Source of the DNA: Candidatus Methylomirabilis sp.
Lineage (GTDB): Bacteria > Methylomirabilota > Methylomirabilia > Methylomirabilales > Methylomirabilaceae
Assembly: GCF_028716865.1 (NCBI RefSeq)
Contig: NZ_JAQUOY010000002.1
Location: forward strand, 62,001-126,000
DNA: 64,000 bases
Direction: 5' to 3'
The translations under genes were made by a program, and so were the position numbers. The notes beneath the pieces are model-generated. The model was not told the origin of the DNA. It ran no database searches and saw nothing but the letters and a program-made list of their open reading frames with translations. Positions within the stretch are counted from its first letter, which is position 1. Each line of letters opens with the position of its first letter. This document shows positions 26,573-34,005 of this stretch, piece after piece.

Positions 26573-28288
26573 CTAGACCTGGATGTCGATCTTGAAGAGA
26601 GGTGGCATGGGCTCTCGGTTCGATCGCGTATTGAGTCTGGTGGCAATGAGGGCGCGAATGGAATCCACAGTGTAACCGGAAATGTGAAGGCGCTCCCGCA
26701 ACTCGAGCGAGGACTCCTGAAACAGGCCAATCGTCTCGTCGTTCGAGCATTCAATGCGGCACCGCAGGTGCTTCCGGTACAGATCCACGTGGACATCGAC
26801 CGGTCCAAGGTGACTCATCTGTAACAGAAAGGCGAGGTGCGCGTTTTCCGGGTCTACCCGCTTTGTGTGGCCTCGTCGCTGGTAGTAGATCCGGACCTCG
26901 GCGGTGTCGGTCGTATCTTGACCAGCAGCGGCTATCGGCAGATTGAAGACGTAGTACCCCTGGGGCTGGGTAGGCGGTGGCATACCGGCATTACTCAACT
27001 GTTCCGCCTCCACCATCGTGATCATCTCGTGGATGGCTCCGCCGAGTTCTCGGAGCAGGGGTGCGAGACGATGGTGGGCGGGCAGCTCATCTGAGGCCTG
27101 AGTCAATACGTCGTTCATCGAGGCGAGCTGCTGGCGGAAGTCGGAGGCTATTTCTGAAGGGTGCTGCCGCCTCAACGCGGGTGACGCCTGGTGCGGCTCC
27201 TCCGAAAGAAGCCTTGCAGGGGGAGCGGGAGCGGTCGCTTCCTGTTCCAATACAAGAGAATGGGTCGATTGAGGGGATTCTGCGGTGAGAAGCGCCTCTC
27301 CAGCAGGAAGGTCGGCGGTGGAGGTCATAGTCTTAACCGGATCTGGCCGTAGATCGAGCGGCGCCAGATCAGGGCCTTCGTTTGAGGGTAGCCTTGATAG
27401 CTCAATGATGATTTCCTCTTTGGCTGGTGCAGTGGATGGCTGCACCGCCTGCTCTCTCAGGGTATGCATACTTTCTTCGAGGAGCCGCGCGAGGCGGTTC
27501 TCCGTTGGCATAGCGATCTGATTGAGTACCTGTTTGACCAGCGCGGCAAAAGCCTGACCCTGGACTTGGTCTGGTACGAGGAGAGGCAGCTCATGAAGGA
27601 GTTGGCACGCAAGGGCCAGCATATCCCTGGGCAGTATGGCAGCCTCACCGCCTGGCTCTATCTGTTCTGCATGTAGCAGCAACTCTACTAACTGAGTCAC
27701 GAGAGCCTGCACTCGGGCGCCAAGGTTATTCGGTTGCAGCAGTGCGCCCTTTGCCAGCTCCATGCTCTCGTGTGTGACGGGCAACTCTTTGAGCATGAGG
27801 AAGATTGCCGCCTCGATGTCGTCTGCTTGAGGCGCCTCAATGAACGGGAGCGCGTTGCGTGCCGCCGATACGATCGTATTCGTGATGGGGAGCGAATTGC
27901 GGAGAAGCGCGCGAGCGATCAGCAGGTTCGTGCGGTCGGGGAGAAGGTGCTGTGTGGACAGCAAATCACTCAGCTCCTGATCGGCGATACGGCGGAGTCC
28001 CGGCGCCTCCTCTTCAATCTTTGAGGCCACATGCAAAGCGACTCGGTCAGGTCGGACTTCGCGTACCACAAGGTTCAAGACCTGCCCGACCTGTAGCGGC
28101 AGGAGGCTTTCTGCTGCGATCTGCTCCCCCAGCATGGAGATTACTACCTGACTGCCACGTACCGCGAGTACGCGCCCCTGAAGCGCCTGATCCAGGTTGA
28201 GTCGCTTCAGTAAGGAACTGCCCTGGTTCAGGGGCGGAGTGAGAGTCGGGATATGAGCAAGCAGCGATGAGCCAATCCTAGCGGTCAC
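26573..28288 (-). CDS. Second FliK-like protein (Flg_hook domain)
   Basis: A 571-residue protein. The N-terminal part contains a small beta domain (GRVLAVRGSQVVISMLGEQI); the centre is long and acidic; the C-terminal ~120 residues resemble the FliK C-terminal domain (GPVDVHVDLYRKHLRCRIEC; LFQESSLELRERLHISGYTV). This differs clearly from FliK at 5371-7488. Pairing with FhlB is a known arrangement. The start is GTG 28288 behind AAGGAG. A candidate FliA promoter lies about 110 bases upstream, which would make it a late gene. Confidence 0.75.
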   Translation of the reverse strand: MTARIGSSLLAHIPTLTPPLNQGSSLLKRLNLDQALQGRVLAVRGSQVVISMLGEQIAAESLLPLQVGQVLNLVVREVRPDRVALHVASKIEEEAPGLRRIADQELSDLLSTQHLLPDRTNLLIARALLRNSLPITNTIVSAARNALPFIEAPQADDIEAAIFLMLKELPVTHESMELAKGALLQPNNLGARVQALVTQLVELLLHAEQIEPGGEAAILPRDMLALACQLLHELPLLVPDQVQGQAFAALVKQVLNQIAMPTENRLARLLEESMHTLREQAVQPSTAPAKEEIIIELSRLPSNEGPDLAPLDLRPDPVKTMTSTADLPAGEALLTAESPQSTHSLVLEQEATAPAPPARLLSEEPHQASPALRRQHPSEIASDFRQQLASMNDVLTQASDELPAHHRLAPLLRELGGAIHEMITMVEAEQLSNAGMPPPTQPQGYYVFNLPIAAAGQDTTDTAEVRIYYQRRGHTKRVDPENAHLAFLLQMSHLGPVDVHVDLYRKHLRCRIECSNDETIGLFQESSLELRERLHISGYTVDSIRALIATRLNTRSNREPMPPLFKIDIQV

Positions 28289-28788
28289 GCAGGCTCCTTC
28301 TGGGTAAGTCCCGCGAGGGCGTGAAAACGAGCGGGTAGCAGCCCTTGCGCTGCTAAGCGTAATGGGTCGCTAGGCCGCCCCGATATGCCGTATATTCGTT
28401 ATCGGCAAGGCATGGCTCAACTTGAAGGAAAAGTACAGTGCAAAGCAGAGAGCGAAGAGCGCTTGCGCAAAGCTATTGCTTTAGCAGAAGGCTATGGTGA
28501 TTGTGATGTTTTTGTGCTAGAAGTATACAATGTCATAGGGCAAAGCCGGTATTGACGATAGTAGAGCTTAACTTGAAAGTGTCAGTAATCGCGGGTTGTC
28601 TCTGCTATCATGCTATATGGAGTTTCTCGTGCCAAAGGTCTACGAAACCTTTATTCGGTCCGCCCGCCGCCTCCACCATGTCGGATACTTGTTCTGGATT
28701 GTGATCATGTCACTCACAACGGCCGTCGAGTGCGCGTTGGTTAAGCCGCCGGTTCGCGGCGGACAATAGCGAAGGAAGGGGATGGCGC
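28289..28788. other. 500-base spacer with two tiny ORFs
   Basis: Besides the FliA-like promoter, this stretch holds a hairpin (AGCAGC-N6-GCTGCT near 28335) and two small + strand ORFs. One runs 28385-28555 (56 residues, MPYIRYRQGMAQLEGKVQCK...), has AT-richer codons than its neighbours and overlaps the promoter on the other strand. The other runs 28617-28769 (50 residues, one hydrophobic stretch YLFWIVIMSL). Neither has a convincing ribosome site or a family I recognise. Remnants are as likely as genes. Confidence 0.35.
28399..28425 (-). promoter_or_regulatory. Candidate FliA (sigma-28) promoter
   Basis: On the - strand: TCAAGTTG, 11 bases, GCCGATAA. The -10 element equals the sigma-28 consensus in 8 of 8 bases and the -35 in 6 of 8 (TAAAGTTT). 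It points to the FliK-like/FhlB pair. GCCGATAA also occurs by chance inside carB and pyrB, so spacing and position carry the argument. Confidence 0.5.
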
Positions 28789-29058
28789 GTGGCGAAGCGC
28801 ATCAAGGTCCAGATCGGCACTGAGGCTGTTGACGGGGTCGATCTCGATTTTCGGACACTGCGCGAGGAGTGGAATGAGTACGAGACCGAGGACGGTAGCC
28901 GGATCCGTGTGAAGCTGGTGGTCAGTGAGATCATCCGCACGGACCAATACGATACCCAGACAGATCAGCCGCTCTATGTTGTCCGGTCCGGGAACATCGT
29001 GGTCACGAAAGCCCCTGACGAGTTGAAAGAGAAGCTACGCCGGCGCCAGTCCGGATAG
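28789..29058 (+). CDS. Small hypothetical protein
   Basis: 89 residues (starting MAKRIKVQIGTEAVDGVDLD), rich in charged beta-type segments (DGSRIRVKLVVSEIIRTDQY; PLYVVRSGNIVVT). The start is GTG 28789 behind GGAAGGGGA, a good ribosome site. No membrane segment or signal peptide. I do not recognise the family. The tRNA-Leu gene starts 15 bases after its stop. Confidence 0.65.
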   Translation: MAKRIKVQIGTEAVDGVDLDFRTLREEWNEYETEDGSRIRVKLVVSEIIRTDQYDTQTDQPLYVVRSGNIVVTKAPDELKEKLRRRQSG

Positions 29059-29073
29059 CGCGGGAACGACCTT

Positions 29074-29160
29074 GCCGGGGTGGCGGAACTGGGAGACGCT
29101 CGGGACTTAAAATCCTGCGGGCTTCGGCCTATGCGGGTTCGACTCCCGCCCCCGGCACCA
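29074..29160 (+). tRNA. tRNA-Leu (anticodon TAA)
   Basis: An 87-base cloverleaf: acceptor GCCGGGG pairs with CCCCGGC, anticodon stem CGGGA/TCCTG with loop CTTAAAA (anticodon TAA at 29108-29110), a long variable arm (GCGGGCTTCGGCCTATGC region), T-arm GCGGGTTCGACTCCCGC, and an encoded CCA end. The long variable arm fits leucine class II tRNA. Confidence 0.97.
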
Positions 29161-29244
29161 ACGATTTCAATGGATTGCACAGTTCCTCCCATGTGACCCC
29201 CATTACCTAGTTTTGTTCGATGCCAGTAAGTTGTCACCATGTAA

Positions 29245-29994
29245 TTACCTCCGTTTTCCTCCGGTCGAGGGTTTTATGATCAGAGACATGGATAATAGCC
29301 CGAAGAGACCCAGCAGGGCTGGAGTGAAAAGAATCAGAAACCCTGGCCCCATTCGCCATTTTCCTGTGATTGGGTCGTATTCAAAGCAGCGGAAAATAGT
29401 TTCTTTTCCGGGAAGGGGATAGGAGGGAATAAATTCTCCCTGCATTTCTCTCAGCACCTCTGCAAGCCTTGCAGTCTTCTGAAAACCTACAAGAATTCTC
29501 AGGACATATCCATTCCGATCAATACCGGCAACCATCGCCGGATGATCAAATCCTCCGATTTCTTTGCGCCATTCAAAGTGAAATCCCATACTGTCGGCAA
29601 GGGCTGCTATATCTTTCGTCACGCCAAACATCCAGTTGTCTGGTCGGGGTACATCCAGGATCTTCCCCAATCTCACCATATCCTCTACAGTATCCCGAGG
29701 ATCAAGGTTGAGGACCAGAACGCGATATCCATCTATCTGAATTTTTTGCAGTTCCTTCTGCAGATATTGGAGATACGGGTAGCAAATGGTCGGACATCTG
29801 GTGTAGACGAAAGTGAGAAGCACAGGGTTTCTCGTGTAAATCTCAGAAAGATGGATCTCCTCATGAGCGGTCTTTATCAGGGCATTCGGCATCTTGCGAA
29901 AGACATATCGATTCTCTTCGGGCAGTTCCGGTTGCGCAAAGGCGGAAGCCGCTAAAAGAGGTATGAGAATCAGCGAGAAAAGGCTCTGGCGCAT
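29245..29994 (-). CDS. Sco1/SenC-family copper chaperone
   Basis: About 249 residues: a signal peptide (LFSLILIPLLAASAFA), a thioredoxin-like Sco domain with the copper motif C-P-T-I-C (YTRCPTICYPYLQ) and the distal His (FDHPAM), and an unusual C-terminal membrane helix (GFLILFTPALLGLFGLLSMSLII). Sco proteins deliver copper to the CuA site of subunit II; the linked subunit II has a complete CuA motif. I chose ATG 29994, which overlaps the end of the subunit I gene by 25 bases and gives a clean signal peptide. Confidence 0.9.
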   Translation of the reverse strand: MRQSLFSLILIPLLAASAFAQPELPEENRYVFRKMPNALIKTAHEEIHLSEIYTRNPVLLTFVYTRCPTICYPYLQYLQKELQKIQIDGYRVLVLNLDPRDTVEDMVRLGKILDVPRPDNWMFGVTKDIAALADSMGFHFEWRKEIGGFDHPAMVAGIDRNGYVLRILVGFQKTARLAEVLREMQGEFIPSYPLPGKETIFRCFEYDPITGKWRMGPGFLILFTPALLGLFGLLSMSLIIKPSTGGKRR

Positions 29995-31394
29995 CGCTTT
30001 GACGCTCCGAAGAAAAAGAAGGCTATCCCCAGTAAATACAGTACAGCGAAGCCCGCGGCAGCTTTCGCCAGTGTTGTGCCCATGGACAGATCGGGCGGAT
30101 AGAGATTGAATCTTCTGGGGATGGAGAACGTTCCCGAAAGATAAAACATGCTCACAAATCCCCAACCTCCCAATAAGAGCAACGCAAAGATGCTCCTCGA
30201 TAATCCGACAGAGAAGGGTGTACCGGACACCTTCTCAGCGAACCAGACGACAAAGGCGAGATTGAAGAAGATCTGACCCAGCAGGTTATAGGTATGAAAG
30301 TGGGCGGGAACCCACTGGGTATTGTGAAGAACAAAATTGTTGACGATCGTCGCATCTAATACGGCTGCCACCCCCCCTATCGCCCAACCGAGTACGCCAT
30401 AAAAGTAGAGGAGAGAGGCCAGATTCCATTTCATCGAGTTCCGGTAGGTGTAGGCGAGTACGCTGAAGATCGTGATCACAGCCGCAGGGATAGGCGCAAG
30501 GAACGAGGCGATCTGACCGATGAATTGAAATCCGGTCGGCTGGACAAAATCCATATACAAATGGTGAAAGTAGGCGAACATCACGATAAGAAAGGTTGCA
30601 TTCCAGGATAATGCCACATACCATGTGGTCTTCCATTTCGCGCGATGGCCGAATTCCGGATAGAGCTCGTATAGCACCGCTACCGCCAAATACAGCATTT
30701 CATTCACCAGCGTATGTCCAAATATAAACGTCAAATTCTTCATCAGGAGTGCATCGTTTTTGAACCACCCCAGATACTCACCAAAGTACAGGCTCAGCAG
30801 GGTCACCCCGGCAAGCAGGCAAATAAAAATACCGATCAGCGTCGCGGTGAGAACGACAATGAACGGTGGGACCTCCGGTTCTTTTCTCCCGCGGAGGTAA
30901 TGCCAGGCCAGAGCCTGGGGCAATGAATATTTCCGCAAGATGCCGATCAGCATGGAAATGGTCCAGACCAGCCACCCAACCCCCAGTACCCCGATGCTGA
31001 CGAGAAAGAGCGGCGTTGCCCAGCTCTCCCATGTCTTGTAAAAGGGAAGGGGATAGAGGAAATACCATCCGGCAGCAAATTTCCCGATGAAGGTCGCAAT
31101 GATCAGCAAGACCACCCCTATCAGTGTCAGGATATAGGCGATGATGTTTCCGACCAACGGTGAAGCCGAGTGTTTGTTCAGTAGGTAGTTGTTGCTTGCC
31201 ATGCCAAAAACGAACCAGAGACCCGCCATACCCAGGCCATGGAGGGTGAGAAATGAGAAAAAACGGTCCGCCGGTACGGTAATCACCCCTCCCTGATTGG
31301 CACGCATGAAGATTCCGAGGAGGATCAGAATGGGAAATAAAGTGAGACCGGTATAGATCCACAAGGCGGTCATGCGAGAATTTGCTTGCTCCAT
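29970..31394 (-). CDS. Heme-copper oxidase superfamily subunit I, probably NO-reductase type
   Basis: A 474-residue polytopic protein with about 12 helices. Heme and CuB ligands are all present: H52 (low-spin heme), H227 (FGHTLVNE), H277-H278 (FAYFHHLY), H365 and H367 (PAHFHTYN). In oxygen reductases of families A and B the CuB His is followed four residues later by the cross-linked Tyr; here that position is N231. Loss of this Tyr is typical of NO reductases of the superfamily (such as the sNOR-type described as relatives of B-family oxidases). The operon is subunit II, subunit I, Sco. Oxygen reduction with another proton/electron donor cannot be excluded. Confidence 0.8.
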   Translation of the reverse strand: MEQANSRMTALWIYTGLTLFPILILLGIFMRANQGGVITVPADRFFSFLTLHGLGMAGLWFVFGMASNNYLLNKHSASPLVGNIIAYILTLIGVVLLIIATFIGKFAAGWYFLYPLPFYKTWESWATPLFLVSIGVLGVGWLVWTISMLIGILRKYSLPQALAWHYLRGRKEPEVPPFIVVLTATLIGIFICLLAGVTLLSLYFGEYLGWFKNDALLMKNLTFIFGHTLVNEMLYLAVAVLYELYPEFGHRAKWKTTWYVALSWNATFLIVMFAYFHHLYMDFVQPTGFQFIGQIASFLAPIPAAVITIFSVLAYTYRNSMKWNLASLLYFYGVLGWAIGGVAAVLDATIVNNFVLHNTQWVPAHFHTYNLLGQIFFNLAFVVWFAEKVSGTPFSVGLSRSIFALLLLGGWGFVSMFYLSGTFSIPRRFNLYPPDLSMGTTLAKAAAGFAVLYLLGIAFFFFGASKRCARAFSR

Positions 31395-31406
31395 TTCGTC
31401 TTCTCC

Positions 31407-31964
31407 TTATCGTACCTCAAAACTCGTGCGCATAATAAAATGGGCGATACCGCAGTATTCCAGGCAAAGGACATTGTATGTACCAGGCTTTTCAAACCGG
31501 ATACGCAAGCGGTTGACGTAACCCGGCATCGCCTGAACCTGAGCGATGATGGTATGTTCCGGGTCGTAAATGCCAAAGCCATGATTCACATCCCGGCTGG
31601 TGACTCGGAACTCTACCAAGGCCCCTGCAGGTAGAACGGTGCCGCCTGAAGCTTCGGCGGAGGTCTTTTCCCTGTCGAGCGATTCATCCGAAAGGGTAAA
31701 CGCGAACTGCTGTGCCGTCACAACGATGATTTTTTCCGGCCGTTCCTGGACAAAAAGCAGATAGGGAGAGCGTGGAAGGGTGAAAAAGAACACCACACCA
31801 AGAATAATACCAAGCATGAGAAACCAGAGACCCCGATAGCGATTGACCCGCGCAGGTGCAATGTCGTTCGTTTTTTTTGTGCTGAAAAACACCATCTGAA
31901 AGACCAGCACAAGTGCACCGCTCACAATCAGAAAGCTGATCAAAACAAGGACCTGCTGCGTCAT
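31407..31964 (-). CDS. CuA-containing oxidase/reductase subunit II
   Basis: 185 residues with two N-terminal membrane helices (about 5-27 and 46-63) and a cupredoxin domain. CuA ligands are complete: H128 (VNHGF) and C167-x-E-x-C171-x3-H175-x2-M178 (CLEYCGIAHFIM). It therefore can accept electrons from a soluble donor such as cytochrome c. It is the first gene of the operon; subunit I follows after 12 bases. Confidence 0.9.
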   Translation of the reverse strand: MTQQVLVLISFLIVSGALVLVFQMVFFSTKKTNDIAPARVNRYRGLWFLMLGIILGVVFFFTLPRSPYLLFVQERPEKIIVVTAQQFAFTLSDESLDREKTSAEASGGTVLPAGALVEFRVTSRDVNHGFGIYDPEHTIIAQVQAMPGYVNRLRIRFEKPGTYNVLCLEYCGIAHFIMRTSFEVR

Positions 31965-32167
31965 ACCTGTCTCCTGGCGTGGAACAATGTTAGAGGCCGT
32001 CTCAACAGTTGCTTTCCCTCATGGGCGGAGACTTGATACCTTCGGGTAGGAAGGTTAGCAGTGCTCACAACAACCCCGCGCACAGAAAGTGCCCGCTTCA
32101 TAAAAAGGGTAATCCGAATCACCGCACAGGGCAAGGTGAAAAAGCTGGGCCTAAATCGCATTTCTCC

Positions 32168-32196
32168 TTGACAGTGGGATCAAAGCACGGTATCAC
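32168..32196 (+). promoter_or_regulatory. Putative sigma-70 promoter of egtD
   Basis: TTGACA (32168-32173), 17 bases, TATCAC (32191-32196), ending 26 bases before the egtD ATG. The -35 is perfect and the -10 moderate. The rest of the 258-base divergent spacer 31965-32222 shows no other clear signal, including none that I could recognise for the oppositely directed reductase operon. Confidence 0.5.
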
Positions 32197-32222
32197 GCGA
32201 ACAGTGGACTTGAGGCAACGTC

Positions 32223-33194
32223 ATGGACGATGAACGATATATCTGCATTGCGCTAAGGAATGCTCAGGACACGCTGGCCGACGATATTCGGCAGGCGCTG
32301 ACCGCTCCCAGGAAGTGGCTTCCCTGCAAGTACTTCTACGATCCCGCCGGGAACGCCCTATTCGAGCAGATCTGTGAGCTGCCCGAGTACTACCTGACGC
32401 GGGCGGAGACCGCTATTCTCAACAGCCATGCCGCGACAATCATCGAACGCTGCCCCTCGGACCTCACGCTGGTCGAACTGGGCAGCGGCAGTTCCACGAA
32501 GAGCCGATATCTGATCGAGTCATGCCTGGCTCGGCAGCAGGATCTCACCTACTATGCGGTTGATATCTCACCCACTGGATTGGAGAATGGAACGCGACAG
32601 CTATTGGACAACTACGCGCGTCTGAGGGTTGTGGGGGTGGCGGCCGAATTTGCCGATGGGCTTGGCTATCTTACCACACACGCAAGCGGACCTCGATTGG
32701 TCGCGTTTCTGGGATCCACCATCGGCAACTTCACGGAAGAAGAGATCGCCTGGTTTTTCACGATGCTCCGTTGCCATCTTCGCCCAATGGACCGGCTCCT
32801 GCTTGGCGTTGACCTGATCAAAGACCTTGCCGTCCTGGAAGCGGCCTACGATGATGCCCAGGGCGTGACCGCACAGTTTAATCTCAACATTCTGGTACGA
32901 CTCAACCGGGAGTTGTCCGCCGATTTCGATTTGGCCGCATTTCAGCATCGGGCGGTATGGAATCACGAACGCAGCCGAATAGAGATGAACCTGGTCAGTA
33001 TGCGCAATCAACGCGTCAGAATCGCCGACCTGAACCTTGACATCGATTTTCGCCAGGGCGAAACGATCCACACAGAAAACTGCTACAAGTACTCCAAGTC
33101 GGGAATGGAATCGCTGCTTACGCGCCACGGATTTCAGATTCTTGGTCGTTTTACCGATCCTCGGGATCAATTTTGTCTTTTCCTGGCCTCTTGA
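32223..33194 (+). CDS. egtD: L-histidine N-alpha-methyltransferase EgtD (hercynine synthase)
   Basis: A 323-residue SAM-dependent enzyme that trimethylates histidine to hercynine, the first step to ergothioneine. Visible: the N-terminal YFYDPAGNALFEQICELPEY with LTRAETAIL, the SAM loop LVELGSGSSTKSRYLI, and the FLGSTIGNF segment, all typical of the EgtD/DUF2260 family. No egtB, egtC or egtE is adjacent. The next two genes encode an ABC transporter of the quaternary-amine type, which fits a role with betaine-like products. Confidence 0.9.
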   Translation: MDDERYICIALRNAQDTLADDIRQALTAPRKWLPCKYFYDPAGNALFEQICELPEYYLTRAETAILNSHAATIIERCPSDLTLVELGSGSSTKSRYLIESCLARQQDLTYYAVDISPTGLENGTRQLLDNYARLRVVGVAAEFADGLGYLTTHASGPRLVAFLGSTIGNFTEEEIAWFFTMLRCHLRPMDRLLLGVDLIKDLAVLEAAYDDAQGVTAQFNLNILVRLNRELSADFDLAAFQHRAVWNHERSRIEMNLVSMRNQRVRIADLNLDIDFRQGETIHTENCYKYSKSGMESLLTRHGFQILGRFTDPRDQFCLFLAS

Positions 33195-33237
33195 TTATCC
33201 CCCACACGATGGTTCCGACCCCTTTTTCCTCCCAGCC

Positions 33238-34005
33238 ATGAACGACCTGGTCGCGATTGAGTTTGACCACGTGTACTACCGAGCCCCCGGCGGCGCGGTC
33301 ATTCTTGATGATGTCAGCTTCAGCGTGAAGCGCGGCGAGGTGCTCGTTCTTGTGGGCCGTAGCGGCGTCGGCAAGACAACTATTCTGCGGCTGATCAATC
33401 GCCTTCTCGTGCCGAGCGCGGGTGAGGTCCGGGTCGAGGGTCGGGCGACACCCGAGTGGGACCCGATCGCCTTGCGCCGCCGGACCGGCTATGTACTGCA
33501 GGAGGTCGGCCTGTTCCTGCACATGACGATCGGCCGCAACATCGGGGTCGTCCCACGCCTGAACGGGTGGCCGGAGCCCCGCATCCATGCGCGCTGCCAG
33601 GAACTGCTGGAGCTTGTTGGGCTTGATCCATCAACCTTTGAAGGACGGTTTCCCCACGAGCTCTCAGGCGGACAACGCCAACGAGTAGGGTTCGCGAGGG
33701 CGCTGGCCGCTGATCCCCCCATAATCCTGATGGACGAGCCGTTCGGTGCGCTCGATCCGCTCACGCGAGCCGAGCTGCATCACGAGTTCCACCGCATTCA
33801 GGATCAGCTCCGCAAGACCGTCGTCATGGTATCGCACGACATGGGTGAAGCCTTTGCACTCGCCACCAAGCTGGGGGTCCTGGATCAGGGGCGCCTCGTG
33901 GCGCTTGATACTCCGGAGGCCATCGCCCGCGCCGCCGATCCGAGGATCCGGTTGTTCCTCAACGCCATGCCGCCAGTACCGGTCATCGCCCGTGATACTG
34001 ATTAA
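33238..34005 (+). CDS. ABC transporter ATP-binding protein, Opu/EgtV type
   Basis: About 255 residues with Walker A GRSGVGKTT, signature LSGGQRQRVG, Walker B IILMDEPFGALD and the His switch VSHDMGEA. It resembles OpuCA-type ATPases of betaine and ergothioneine uptake systems but has no CBS domains after the ATPase core. ATG 33238 follows egtD by 43 bases; its end overlaps the permease gene by 14 bases. Confidence 0.88.
   Translation: MNDLVAIEFDHVYYRAPGGAVILDDVSFSVKRGEVLVLVGRSGVGKTTILRLINRLLVPSAGEVRVEGRATPEWDPIALRRRTGYVLQEVGLFLHMTIGRNIGVVPRLNGWPEPRIHARCQELLELVGLDPSTFEGRFPHELSGGQRQRVGFARALAADPPIILMDEPFGALDPLTRAELHHEFHRIQDQLRKTVVMVSHDMGEAFALATKLGVLDQGRLVALDTPEAIARAADPRIRLFLNAMPPVPVIARDTD

Noticed and set aside
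29970-31394. NO dismutase (qNOR-like) identity for the heme-copper subunit I
   Set aside because: The protein is about 474 residues, lacks the fused N-terminal cytochrome-like domain and Glu-rich active site of qNOR/Nod, and is paired with a CuA subunit II.
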